From Chrysochromulina tobinii (Eukaryota; Haptophyta; Prymnesiales; Chrysochromulinaceae), in NCBI GenBank assembly GCA_001275005.1, contig JWZX01003047.1, positions 1 to 23,015 of the forward strand: a DNA stretch of 23,015 nt. Direction: 5' to 3'. Each line of letters begins with the position of its first letter. The first letter of the stretch is position 1. The position numbers and the translations under genes are program-made. The notes under the pieces were generated by a model, which ran no database searches, was not told the origin of the DNA, and saw nothing but the letters and a program-made list of their open reading frames with translations. Below, piece by piece: positions 1 to 7,798 of this stretch.

Positions 1-2228
1 CGCAGCGCCGTCCCGAGCGCCTCGCCGAGGAGCGGCGTCAGGTGCGGGGGCAGCGGCGCGGCGGGCGAGGCGAGCGCGCGGCTCGCGGCGGGGCACACTG
101 TCTGGAGCGCCTCGGCAAGGTGTTCGCGGGTGATCTGCACGCGCGACGCGTCGAGCAGGTACTTATCCTCGGAAGAGAAGATCTCGGGGAAGGCGCCACG
201 CAGCGCCCGCAGCGCCGCCTCGGCACACAAGGCCTTGAGGTCGGCGCCGCAAAAGCCGTGGGTGCGTCGGGCGAGCGCGTCGAGCTGCTCGGCAGGCAGG
301 GGCGGCGTCCAGCGGCGCGTGTGGATCTCGAGGATCTCGCGCCGCGCCGCGCACGAGGGCAGCGAGAACTGGAGCTCACCTGTGGGGATGTGGGTGGGGC
401 GTCGTGGTGAGCACGTGCATGCTGGGCGGGGGCGCACGAGGGCAGCGAGATTTGGAGCTCACGATCGAAGCGGCCGGGGCGGCGGAGCGCCGAGTCGAGC
501 GCGTCGATTCGGTTGGTCGCTCCGATGAGAAGGACCTGGCCGCGCGAGTCGAGGCCGTCCATGAGGGCGAGGAGCGTCGAGACGATGGACGCGTGGATGT
601 AGTCCTGCTTGGACGAGCGCACGGGCGCCAGACCGTCGAGCTCATCAAAGAAGATGATGGCCGGCTGCAGCCTCGTCGCCTCTTCGAATAGAAGGCGCAG
701 CTGCTTCTCGGCCTCGCCGACCCACTTGGAGAGGACGTCGGCGCCCTTGCGCATGAAGAAGGCGACTGGCCGGCCGGCGGACGAGCACGTGCTCGCGAGA
801 GCGCGCGCCACGAGCGTCTTGCCCGTACCAGGCGGGCCATGGAAGAGGACGCCGCGCGGTGGCGTCACGCCAAGCTGCTCGAAGATCTCAGGGTAGAGGA
901 GCGGTATCAAGACCATCTCCTTGAGCGCTTCGACGTGCGCACCCAGCCCGCCCACCTGGTCCCAGCCGACCGTGCCATCCACCTTCAACGGTTGAACATC
1001 GGCGAGCTTGGCGCCACCGGCGGCCGCGAACGCGTCCCCGATCCCGCTACCGCTGCCGCCACCGCCGCGGGCCCCTGTCAGCTCATCGAGTGCCCCCTGC
1101 AGCACGGCTGCCGCGGGCGAGCGCGAAGCCTTGGCTGCGGGACGCGCCGACGCGGCGGCGGGCGCGCCGCTGCTGCCGCCGCCGCCCCCGCCATGGTTGA
1201 GCGGGGCGACGTTGCCACGCAGCCGCTGCTCTGACTTCTTCTTGCGCCGTTCGAACTCCTCCTCAGACGACAACGTGTCGGACTCGCTGCCTGCGTGGCG
1301 CCGGCTGCTCCCACCTCGCCGCCGGCCGCCACCCCGCTCGCCGCCGCCGCCACCGTCGCGCCCGCCGCCCACGCCCACGCGCCCGCCGCCCACCCGAAAG
1401 GGACCCACGACGCTCGAGAGGAGCATCTCCTCGCCTGCATGCAAGGCAACCAGTCGCAATCAGTCGCAATCAGTCGCAATCTGTGCGAGGAGGACGGAGC
1501 AGCTCCTCGCCTGCACGTGAAGGGCCGCCGCGTGCCACCTCGCCGGGCTGGTAATGCTCGACGCTTTTGCGCTGCCGCTTGAGGCCGTCGTACTTGCTCG
1601 CCCTGCGCCACTCCTGGCCCTCGTCTTCAGGGCCGTACTCCTCGACGAACTCGGCGTCACCGTTGACCATTGCCCGGAAGCGGTCGTTGCCAAGCAACTT
1701 GACCACCTCGGCGCTCTGCCACGTCGTCGTCCCCGACCCGTCCACGTCGACTTCTACCTCGATCTGATCTCCCCTTTTCAGTCGATTGGACGCTGGCGAC
1801 GGGTCGCGACGGATGTCGTGGAGGTTCGGCTCCTTGTAGGACACGGCCGACTTGCGCCGTGTCTGCCGACGACCATCATCCATCAGCGCAGCTGCGGGCG
1901 CAGCCTCGCAATCGCCACTGGCATCGCGCTCGCCATCATCGTCGTCCTCGTCGTCGTCCTCGACGTCCTCCTCCTCGTAGTCGTTATCCTCGTCGCCATC
2001 ATCGTCGGCAATCTTCTTCTTCTTCTGAGCCTGCGGCCGCTGCGGCCGCTGCTGGCGCGCCTCACAGACGCCACGGTCCCGCCCAGGGTAGAGGAGCCAC
2101 GTCTCGCGGCTTTGGCGCGAGCTGGTGCTTTGGCGCCTCGACTCTGCAGGTGGATCGGCATCCTCATCGCCGCCGAGTGAGTGGCGCGCGCTGCGACGCA
2201 TCGCTTCGCGCCAAATCTCAAAGATCAT
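1..2228 (-). CDS. ATAD2/Yta7-like AAA ATPase with N-terminal Tudor/agenet-like domain, copy A (3' end outside window)
   Basis: Three exons on the minus strand: 2228-1511, 1434-463 and 379-1, with phase kept at both junctions, give 689 visible codons. The start is the ATG at 2228; the frame is open to a GTG five codons further upstream. Residues about 75-98 are almost all Asp/Glu. Residues about 145-205 (LKRGDQIEVEV to EEYGPEDEGQEWRR) look like a Tudor/agenet barrel. A Gly/Arg/Ala-rich linker follows, then one AAA module: Walker A GPPGTGKT at about residues 439-446 (bases 815-838), the ATAD2-type stretch FFMRKGADVLSKWVGEAE, Walker B IIFFDELDGL, sensor-1 ATNRID, and RRPGRFDRE with the arginine finger. 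After the second splice come REILEIHTRRW, CGADLKALCAEAAL and the PAASRA lid end, still open at base 1. Family members remodel or evict nucleosomes and usually add a second AAA domain and a bromodomain, which would lie left of the window. Family assignment is strong; the Tudor call is moderate. Confidence 0.88.
380..462 (-). other. intron 2 of ATAD2-like gene, copy A (83 nt, GT-AG)
   Basis: Minus-strand donor C|GTGAGC at 463/462 and acceptor CCCCACAG|GT at 380/379. Removing these 83 nt joins GRFD to RELQFSLPSCAARREILEIHT, which restores the conserved AAA family sequence; reading through shifts frame and loses it. The first 31 nt of the intron match the first 31 nt of the next exon at 29 positions. 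Confidence 0.88.
1435..1510 (-). other. intron 1 of ATAD2-like gene, copy A (GC-AG, or GT-AG if 1435-1516)
   Basis: Exon 1 runs into stop codons in the decamer array at 1451-1480, while the next exon's frame opens only just upstream of its acceptor TGCATGCAG. Two phase-compatible donors exist: GCGAGG at 1510 (76 nt, GC-AG) or GTGCAG at 1516 (82 nt, GT-AG). They give SRAGEEM or SREEM, so sequence alone cannot decide. The intron holds three copies of ATTGCGACTG, which supply CTGAT branch-point-like motifs. Confidence 0.7.
1451..1480. repeat. 10-bp tandem repeat x3 inside intron 1, copy A
   Basis: CAGTCGCAAT occurs three times perfectly on the plus strand (ATTGCGACTG on the gene's strand). It carries in-frame stops for the unspliced transcript and two CTGAT motifs that fit a CTRAY branch-point consensus. 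Confidence 0.95.
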
Positions 2229-2350
2229 GCCACGCGAGTTCACAGTGCTTCAGGAAGTCCGAGTTTTAAAAGATTTGCCTTACAGTTTCTCTTCTGAAGT
2301 CGCTGGGAAAGGCAAGCAGCCCCAGTCCGCGGACGGCTCGCCGTCGTCGC
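2229..2350. promoter_or_regulatory. 122-bp head-to-head intergenic region (candidate bidirectional promoter), copy A
   Basis: It separates the ATG of the ATAD2-like gene (2228, leftward) from the ATG of the RING-H2 gene (2351, rightward). An AT-only palindrome TTTTAAAA lies at 2264-2271 in otherwise GC-rich DNA, 36 nt from the left ATG and 80 nt from the right one. The short spacing suggests a shared promoter with 5' UTRs; this is inferred from layout only. Confidence 0.5.
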
Positions 2351-3298
2351 ATGCCACCGCGCTCGTCGGCGCGGCTCAGCAGCCGCCCCAGCACCCAAGC
2401 CTCGTCATCCAACCTTTTCGAATCCGATCCCTCTGCCATCGATGTAGCGAAGTCGCCCGCTCAGCAGCCGCCCGTTCAGCAGCCGCCCGTTCAGCCGGAG
2501 GAGGAGGAAACGTGTGCCATCTGCCTCGACATCATCGAGAGCAGCCAAGGCGTGCCGCTTTCATGTGGCCACCGCTATCACGCAACGTGCCTCATCCCGT
2601 GGCTGCAAAAGGGCAACCGCTCGTGCCCCACTTGCCGCAACAAGCCACCTCGTGAGCGTCTCGGTGATGACGACTCGGAGGACGACGATGGCTACAGCCG
2701 AGGGTACGAGAGCGGCTACACCAACGATGAGGATGACGAGTCCGGAACAGCGCACCAGCAGCTGCATGATGAGTGGAATCAGACATGGGATGCATGGGTG
2801 GAGACACTTCGCGAGAGCGAGAGCCTCAAACGGAAGGCCGTCTCCAAGGCCAAGGCGCTGGTCGTTCGCAAGCGGGTCGACGCTGGTGAGCGTCGTGAGG
2901 CCCAGCGGCTTGTGCGCCAGCACCAGGGGTGGAAAAGCAAGCTACAGAAGCGAAAGAAGGACTACGACGAGAGTGAGAAGCAGCTGCGTATCGCCGAGCG
3001 CCAGGCGCGGCGTGACGAGCGCAAGGTCTGGGATGAGTACTACGATGAACTCGCCAAGCTCACAGGCAAGCGCACCTCCAAGCTCGTGCAGGCGGTTGCC
3101 AACCTGTCGGGCTTCCAGCGCTCGGTCTTGACCACGCGCAAGGCGACCGACCAGGCGCAGCGCAAGGTACGTCGCGTCGAGTCAGAGCTCGCTCGCATGG
3201 TGGGCTGGTCGGGCCCCGCGCCGCCACCTGTCGTGCCCGATGAGCTTCGTAACTGCGTCGCGGCGCCCGACCTGCGCAACCCCGCCGATCTCTTGTGA
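2351..3298 (+). CDS. RING-H2 zinc-finger protein, predicted E3 ubiquitin ligase, copy A
   Basis: A 315-residue protein starting at an ATG directly after the short divergent promoter. Residues 1-50 are Ser/Pro/Gln-rich with a repeated QQPPV. A complete RING-H2 finger follows with ligands C55, C58, C72, H74, H77, C80, C92 and C95 (CAICLD, CGHRYHATC, CPTC), the C3H2C3 pattern. Residues about 105-130 are acidic and Tyr/Gly-containing. Residues about 145-280 are strongly charged (Lys/Arg/Glu) and probably form a long coiled coil. No membrane segment or signal peptide is seen, so a soluble nuclear or cytosolic protein is likely. RING-H2 fingers generally recruit E2 enzymes to ubiquitinate substrates; the substrate is unknown. 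It is divergent from the chromatin-type ATPase gene and duplicated with it. No intron is needed. Confidence 0.87.
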   Translation: MPPRSSARLSSRPSTQASSSNLFESDPSAIDVAKSPAQQPPVQQPPVQPEEEETCAICLDIIESSQGVPLSCGHRYHATCLIPWLQKGNRSCPTCRNKPPRERLGDDDSEDDDGYSRGYESGYTNDEDDESGTAHQQLHDEWNQTWDAWVETLRESESLKRKAVSKAKALVVRKRVDAGERREAQRLVRQHQGWKSKLQKRKKDYDESEKQLRIAERQARRDERKVWDEYYDELAKLTGKRTSKLVQAVANLSGFQRSVLTTRKATDQAQRKVRRVESELARMVGWSGPAPPPVVPDELRNCVAAPDLRNPADLL

Positions 3299-3902
3299 GT
3301 GCAACGACGGGCGCGGCGCGGCACCGACGTCGCTGCGGCTGCATTAACGGCGGCTACGGGCGAGCGGAACCAGCGCCGTGCTGAGCGGAACCAGCGCCGT
3401 GCTGAGCGGAACCAGCGCCGTGCTGAGCGGAACCAGCGCCTGGTGCGGTGGGGCGAGGGACGTGACTGAACAGCGACCCCTCGTGAGGACACGGCACACG
3501 AAGCATAACGATAAACGACATGCCGCCATGCGGTGGATCCGCCCTCCGGCATCGCCGAGACCAGCGTTACGACACGACGCGCGCGGCGGCGGCGGCGGGG
3601 CACGCGGTGGGGACGGTGCGGGCATGTTTAAACATCATGTTCTAGGAGACAGTTCCTATAAGCCGTACAATGGTGCGCCAAAGAGTCGTGTGTACGCTGT
3701 GCGCCTGTGCCTCGCGCTCCGCGGCAGTCGCTTTGCGTAGCACGAAAAGTCGTAGTCGACGCGTTGTTCGGCGTGAGCAAATCCCACAGCCGCCACTTCT
3801 ATCACACTAAGTCTCTCACTTTTTCATCGATGCGCATACGGCGCGGTACACTCAGTCTCACGCACCCGGGCTCACCGCGGCGGCGCGACTAACAAACAGC
3901 TG
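3299..3902. other. 604-bp convergent intergenic region
   Basis: It lies between the 3' ends of the RING-H2 gene and the glycosidase-like gene. It holds a 21-bp tandem repeat (3362-3442) and no credible gene; short open frames here lack family resemblance. The right limit of the confirmed duplication (3857) falls here only because the window ends in copy B. Confidence 0.7.
3362..3442. repeat. 21-bp minisatellite, about 4 copies, copy A
   Basis: The unit GAGCGGAACCAGCGCCGTGCT starts at 3362, 3383, 3404 and 3425; the last unit diverges after about 15 bases. It is downstream of the RING-H2 stop codon and contains no visible protein signal. Confidence 0.95.
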
Positions 3903-6900
3903 TTAGTAGTCGTAGCTAAGCGTCACCTTGGTCTCCTTCCCGGCCTGCGCCGGCTTGATCTCGTAAGCACCGCGCACAAGCGGCGCGAATTCGACCGCAA
4001 AGTTCGAGCCCGGCCGCGCCTTGGCCGTCTTACGCAGCTTGAGGCGGAGCGAGGCGCACGGCGCGCCCGCGGCGAAGGTGACTGTGATTGGCACCTCAGG
4101 TGCAAAGGTGACTGTGACCGCCGAAATGGTGCCGCACTCAGCCGTGAGGTAGAGGCCAAGGGGTTCGAGGAAGACGGCGATGCGGTATGCATCGCGTGGC
4201 ACCAGCACAGGAGTCGCCGTGCCGTCGGGCGCCGACCCGAGCGTATCTAGGTCGCACAGGTAGCAGAGCGGCCCAAGCTCAGCGTCGTCCACAAAGTACG
4301 CGCCCGATTCGAGAGCGTTGCCAAAGAAGCCAAGGCCGTAGTCACCCGAATGCGGATCAAAGGCGAGCATGTGGGGCGTCACGTGAAACATCATCGAGGT
4401 CGCGCCGGTCGTCGGATCGATGTTGGTCATCTGGCCACTGATGGCACCCATCGATATCTCAAGCAGCAGGCGCCCCTCCTCCGGATGCAGCCGGTACCAC
4501 TCAAGCAGGGGGATCATATTGAGTCCCGACCGGTAGTGCATAGTGCCGCGGTCGGCCGCGCCCGTGCCAAAAGTTGCGAGGTACTTGCCGTTGTTGCCGA
4601 TGTCGCCCCAGGAGCGCGATCCTCCGTGGTAGGCCCACGTGGGCGACGAGCGCATGTAAGAGAGGATGTGGTCGACTGTCTTCTTGGCGACGGTCTCGTT
4701 GCCGAAATAGAGGTTCCACACGACCACCTCCTCTTGGCCCGTGGTGTCGAAGCCAAATTCGGAGCCGTACGGATAAGGCGTCCTCTCCCATTGCTTCTGA
4801 CGCGCCCACATCTGGTCGGTGAGTTTCGAGCCGATGTCCGCGAACGTCGTATTGCCCGCCTCGGCCTCGACGAGCATCGCCTCGAGTACCTCACGCGCGA
4901 CGGTGCCGTCCATGAAGCCTACAGACGCCTCTCCGAGCTTGAGGCACGTCTTGCCCGCACGGTAGAGGTACCAGTGCCACGGCTTGCGCGTCCGCAGAGT
5001 CGTGAAGCGCGCGACGGTGTACATCGCCCAGTACGATGCGATCTGGTGCGGATAGTTGAAGCCGCGGTACGTGGCGTTCGACATGTCTTCGGTCATGCAC
5101 CAGGTAGGCCCGCCAAAGGGCATGTTGCACTTGTCCGCCTCGGTGTAGCTCCAGTTGAAGTGGCCCGACGAGTAGTTGTTCAGGTCTTTGTCGTAGTAAA
5201 ACATGGTCATGCGCACGCCATCGATGTCGAGACCCACCTCCTCCTCGCGGATCTGGAGCGACTTGAGCGGCGGCTTGGCCGTGTCCGGCTTGACGCCGTA
5301 GAGCGTGAACTCAATGTAGTCGTCGACGCGGCTCACCTCGTGCGCGTTGGGCATCGCACGCACCTTCGAGGCAAAACCGAGGGGATTTCCGCCGCCTGCA
5401 TCGTCCGAGAGGCCCACGTCGTACGCACGCGCATCGTTGAGCACATGCCCGCAGGGTGTGCCGTGCGCATCACACGCGGAGCGGTCCCATGGCATGACCG
5501 ACGCTGAGCGGCCGAAGGGATCGATGAAGCCGCGAGGCAGCCACGCCGTGTCCGCAAAATGAGAGCCGAGCGCCCTTACTTGCTGAGCCAACGGCGGGAG
5601 CACGTAATAATGCGCCGTCATACTCGTGCTGTCGCTGAAGTTGATGTTGACGCGCACGCGGCCGTAGCCGGATGCCGTCACTGCGTACGACTCGAAGCCC
5701 GAAGCGTGCGCACGCGCGGCCTGCACGTGCTCCTCGCCTTCATCATTCTGCTGCTTCGAGAACTGGAGCGAGGCCTCCACTGCCGGGTTGTTGACGCCGG
5801 TGACGCCGGTGACGCTCGCCCCCTTGGGTGGCTTGATGAAGAGCCGCGCGCTGTTCAGGTCGGTGGAGAGCACAAAGCCAGGCACCCCATGAAGCACGGC
5901 GCACCCCATCGCCTCGAGCGTCTCGTCACGCGTGCGCGGATCTCCAGGTGCGAGGCGCAACTTGAGACCGATGGTATACGTCTCGCCGGGTGCGATCGAG
6001 ATCGTCGTTGGAGCGTTCCACGGGTCCGACGCGCCCAGACCGGGCGAGGCCAGCACCGGCATGCCCACCTTGCCGTCGGTGGCGGGCCATGGTGTCGGCG
6101 AGGTTGCAAACGGCGGGTACTCCTGAGCGAGAGTGTCACTCACATTGAGGAAGGGATATTGTCGATTGTTCGCCCACTCGTACGTCCAGGCTTTGGACGC
6201 AACCACCCATTCGTACGCGTCGCCGTTGCCCAGGTCCTCGAGCATCGGACGCCAGGCCTCGAGGGGCGAGGTGTGCGGGTCCAGGGCGGTCACCAGCAGC
6301 GTCGCCTCGTCCTTCACCACACGCACGAACTCGACAAACCCGTGCCCGGCGCCAATGTGGGGGTCATTCCACACGACGCTTTCGAGGCCTGCGGGCGGGT
6401 GGCCATCTGACTCGGGCAGCGCCATTCCCAAGCCCCCGAGCGCACACGCCATTCCGAGCGCACACGTGAGGTTGAAGCGCAGCACGAGCGACGCGCCGTC
6501 GGCCGCGAGCTCGTACGAGCGCACCACACGGACCGGCAGCGGCACCGCCTGATTCGAATATTGGAGCAGGTCGGTGATGTCCTGCGCGGCCAGCACCTTG
6601 CCGCCAGCCATCGCTGGCGTCAGGTTGTCGAGGCTCAGCGGCTTGGCGGCCGCGCCGAGCTGGATTGTCGTGAACAGCGGGCTCGTGTGAGGCTGTGGCA
6701 CTGCCAGCCGCAGCGTTAGGTCGCCCAGGTGTGCCGACATAGGCAGCACAGAGGCATCATCAAGCGGCCGCGTGAAGCTCCACAGCTCGCCAACCCGCGT
6801 GAGATTTTGCACCGTATAGAAGGTCTCGCGAAGCAGCAGCTCGAGGTTCGACGAGCCTCCGACAGGGATCGTCGCGACCGGCGGAGTAATGTTGGCGGTC

Positions 6901-7286
6901 TTGACCCAGGTGGACCAACCTTTCGCACCCAGTGCGACGTCATCATTCATCTTGAAATAGATCTTCATCTCGTCAGGCGTGTCGTTTGAGCCCGCGTAGG
7001 TGATGCTGCGGCAACTGGGCATCTCGTCGCAGTGTTTGAGAGCGTTTTCCACGGTCGTCATCTTGGGAGGTTCAGCGTCATCGCCCGAGCCGATGAAGCC
7101 TTCGGACCACTTGTACTCGTACTGGATTAGTGGGCTGTGCAGCAAGCCGGTGGCCTTGGGAAGCCGCGCCGCGCCTGACGGCGGTAGCGACGGCGGCTGC
7201 GGTGGTCGTCGAGGGGCGTGCGCGAGGGCGGCCAAAGTGAAGATATGCATCAGTTCGTTCACGCGTCCAGACGTGTTAACGTTCAT
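3903..7286 (-). CDS. large secreted glycoside-hydrolase-like protein (possibly DUF5695 family) with N-terminal PAN-like module
   Basis: A single 1127-codon frame. The first ATG is at 7286; a second ATG at 7250 starts MHIFTLAALAHA, a compact signal-peptide core, so either start gives an exported product. A Pro-rich spacer follows. Residues about 55-130 form a PAN/apple-like module: paired Cys in CDEMPSC, then SITY, MKIYFK and GWSTWVK. The remaining roughly 990 residues are rich in aromatics, with WDRSACDAHGTPCGH, DVGLSDDAGGGN, RGFNYPHQIASYWAMY, WHWYLYRAG, YPYGSEFGFDTTGQEE and SWGDIGNNGKY. These resemble alpha/alpha-barrel carbohydrate-active proteins; DUF5695 is my best family recollection but unchecked. 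Many N-glycosylation sequons (NLT, NVS, NFS, NYS, NWS, NAT, NTT, NET) fit secretion. Substrate and catalytic residues cannot be named. The gene is intronless and converges with the RING-H2 gene. Confidence 0.82.
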   Translation of the reverse strand: MNVNTSGRVNELMHIFTLAALAHAPRRPPQPPSLPPSGAARLPKATGLLHSPLIQYEYKWSEGFIGSGDDAEPPKMTTVENALKHCDEMPSCRSITYAGSNDTPDEMKIYFKMNDDVALGAKGWSTWVKTANITPPVATIPVGGSSNLELLLRETFYTVQNLTRVGELWSFTRPLDDASVLPMSAHLGDLTLRLAVPQPHTSPLFTTIQLGAAAKPLSLDNLTPAMAGGKVLAAQDITDLLQYSNQAVPLPVRVVRSYELAADGASLVLRFNLTCALGMACALGGLGMALPESDGHPPAGLESVVWNDPHIGAGHGFVEFVRVVKDEATLLVTALDPHTSPLEAWRPMLEDLGNGDAYEWVVASKAWTYEWANNRQYPFLNVSDTLAQEYPPFATSPTPWPATDGKVGMPVLASPGLGASDPWNAPTTISIAPGETYTIGLKLRLAPGDPRTRDETLEAMGCAVLHGVPGFVLSTDLNSARLFIKPPKGASVTGVTGVNNPAVEASLQFSKQQNDEGEEHVQAARAHASGFESYAVTASGYGRVRVNINFSDSTSMTAHYYVLPPLAQQVRALGSHFADTAWLPRGFIDPFGRSASVMPWDRSACDAHGTPCGHVLNDARAYDVGLSDDAGGGNPLGFASKVRAMPNAHEVSRVDDYIEFTLYGVKPDTAKPPLKSLQIREEEVGLDIDGVRMTMFYYDKDLNNYSSGHFNWSYTEADKCNMPFGGPTWCMTEDMSNATYRGFNYPHQIASYWAMYTVARFTTLRTRKPWHWYLYRAGKTCLKLGEASVGFMDGTVAREVLEAMLVEAEAGNTTFADIGSKLTDQMWARQKQWERTPYPYGSEFGFDTTGQEEVVVWNLYFGNETVAKKTVDHILSYMRSSPTWAYHGGSRSWGDIGNNGKYLATFGTGAADRGTMHYRSGLNMIPLLEWYRLHPEEGRLLLEISMGAISGQMTNIDPTTGATSMMFHVTPHMLAFDPHSGDYGLGFFGNALESGAYFVDDAELGPLCYLCDLDTLGSAPDGTATPVLVPRDAYRIAVFLEPLGLYLTAECGTISAVTVTFAPEVPITVTFAAGAPCASLRLKLRKTAKARPGSNFAVEFAPLVRGAYEIKPAQAGKETKVTLSYDY

Positions 7287-7319
7287 TATGAACGTTCACA
7301 CAGCTGTGGTACATGTACC
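7278..7319. repeat. two adjacent palindromes at the start of the glycosidase-like gene
   Basis: AACGTTCATTATGAACGTT at 7278-7296 is a perfect 9-bp inverted repeat around one base and covers the first ATG (7284-7286, minus). GGTACATGTACC at 7308-7319 is a perfect 12-bp palindrome 11 bp further upstream. They could be protein-binding sites or a small hairpin in the mRNA leader; function is not shown. Confidence 0.55.
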
Positions 7320-7798
7320 CTGCTGCTGCTGCTGTTCAACACAACGCGCGCACACGCTCCGAACCCCCAAGCACGAGGGCCACTGTGGTACCCCCCGGCC
7401 CGCCGAGTCGCCAAAACACAAGTATGGACAGAGTGTTATGCTACCCCGGGCAACACAAGTATGGTGCTGAGTACTCGCTCTCGTCGTCGTCCAAGGGTCG
7501 TCGTCTATTGTTGCTCGACGTGAGGTCGTGCTCTCCTCACCGCAACGTCAGGGGGGGCCCGCCGCGCCGAAACCCGAATCGAATTTTCCCGAGGCCGACG
7601 CCACCGACCACGCCGCGCGGGGAGCCCGACGAAATTCGGAATCGTGTCGTGCTCGTGGTAAGGGTAATAGCTTGTTCTGAGTTACAAATCTCTCTCTGTT
7701 CCAGCACGTGTTGCGGCCGATTATACGAGTTACGACTGAGAGCCGGAGCACGCGCATGCACGTTCGATCCTTGGTTAAATACTCGTCCTTCTCTAGTC
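7287..7798. other. 512-bp intergenic region, upstream of the glycosidase-like gene
   Basis: This is the likely promoter/5' UTR region of the leftward glycosidase-like gene and the 3' flank of the next leftward gene. It holds the palindrome pair near 7278-7319, a short CTG run at about 7321-7333, and an imperfect direct repeat ending AACACAAGTATGG near 7415-7428 and 7451-7464. No gene is seen. Confidence 0.6.

Larger units (their letters stand above)
42..3857 (+). repeat. segmental direct repeat, copy A (at least 3,816 bp)
   Basis: Bases 42-3857 correspond to 19200-23015 at a constant offset of 19158. All open frames compared on both strands have equal length and translation, and the non-coding stretches I compared are the same, so I saw no substitution or indel. 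The left edge is sharp: base 41 is G and 19199 is A. The right edge is not reached because the window ends. Confidence 0.97.

Noticed and set aside
38-1459. Single-exon ATPase frame reading through intron 2 to base 38
   Set aside because: After GRFDRELQISLPSCA the read-through frame becomes Arg/Ser/Pro-rich noise, while the spliced frame restores conserved AAA sequence. Its apparent start is a non-ATG codon inside intron 1.
1470-2243. Exon 1 frame as a separate stand-alone Tudor-like protein gene
   Set aside because: It ends in stops within a decamer array, and a phase-compatible splice joins it to the AAA exon, which has no ATG of its own near its start; one gene is more likely.
7680-7790. 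Possible tRNA because of GTTCGATCC at about 7761
   Set aside because: No matching A box, acceptor stem or cloverleaf could be built on either strand.
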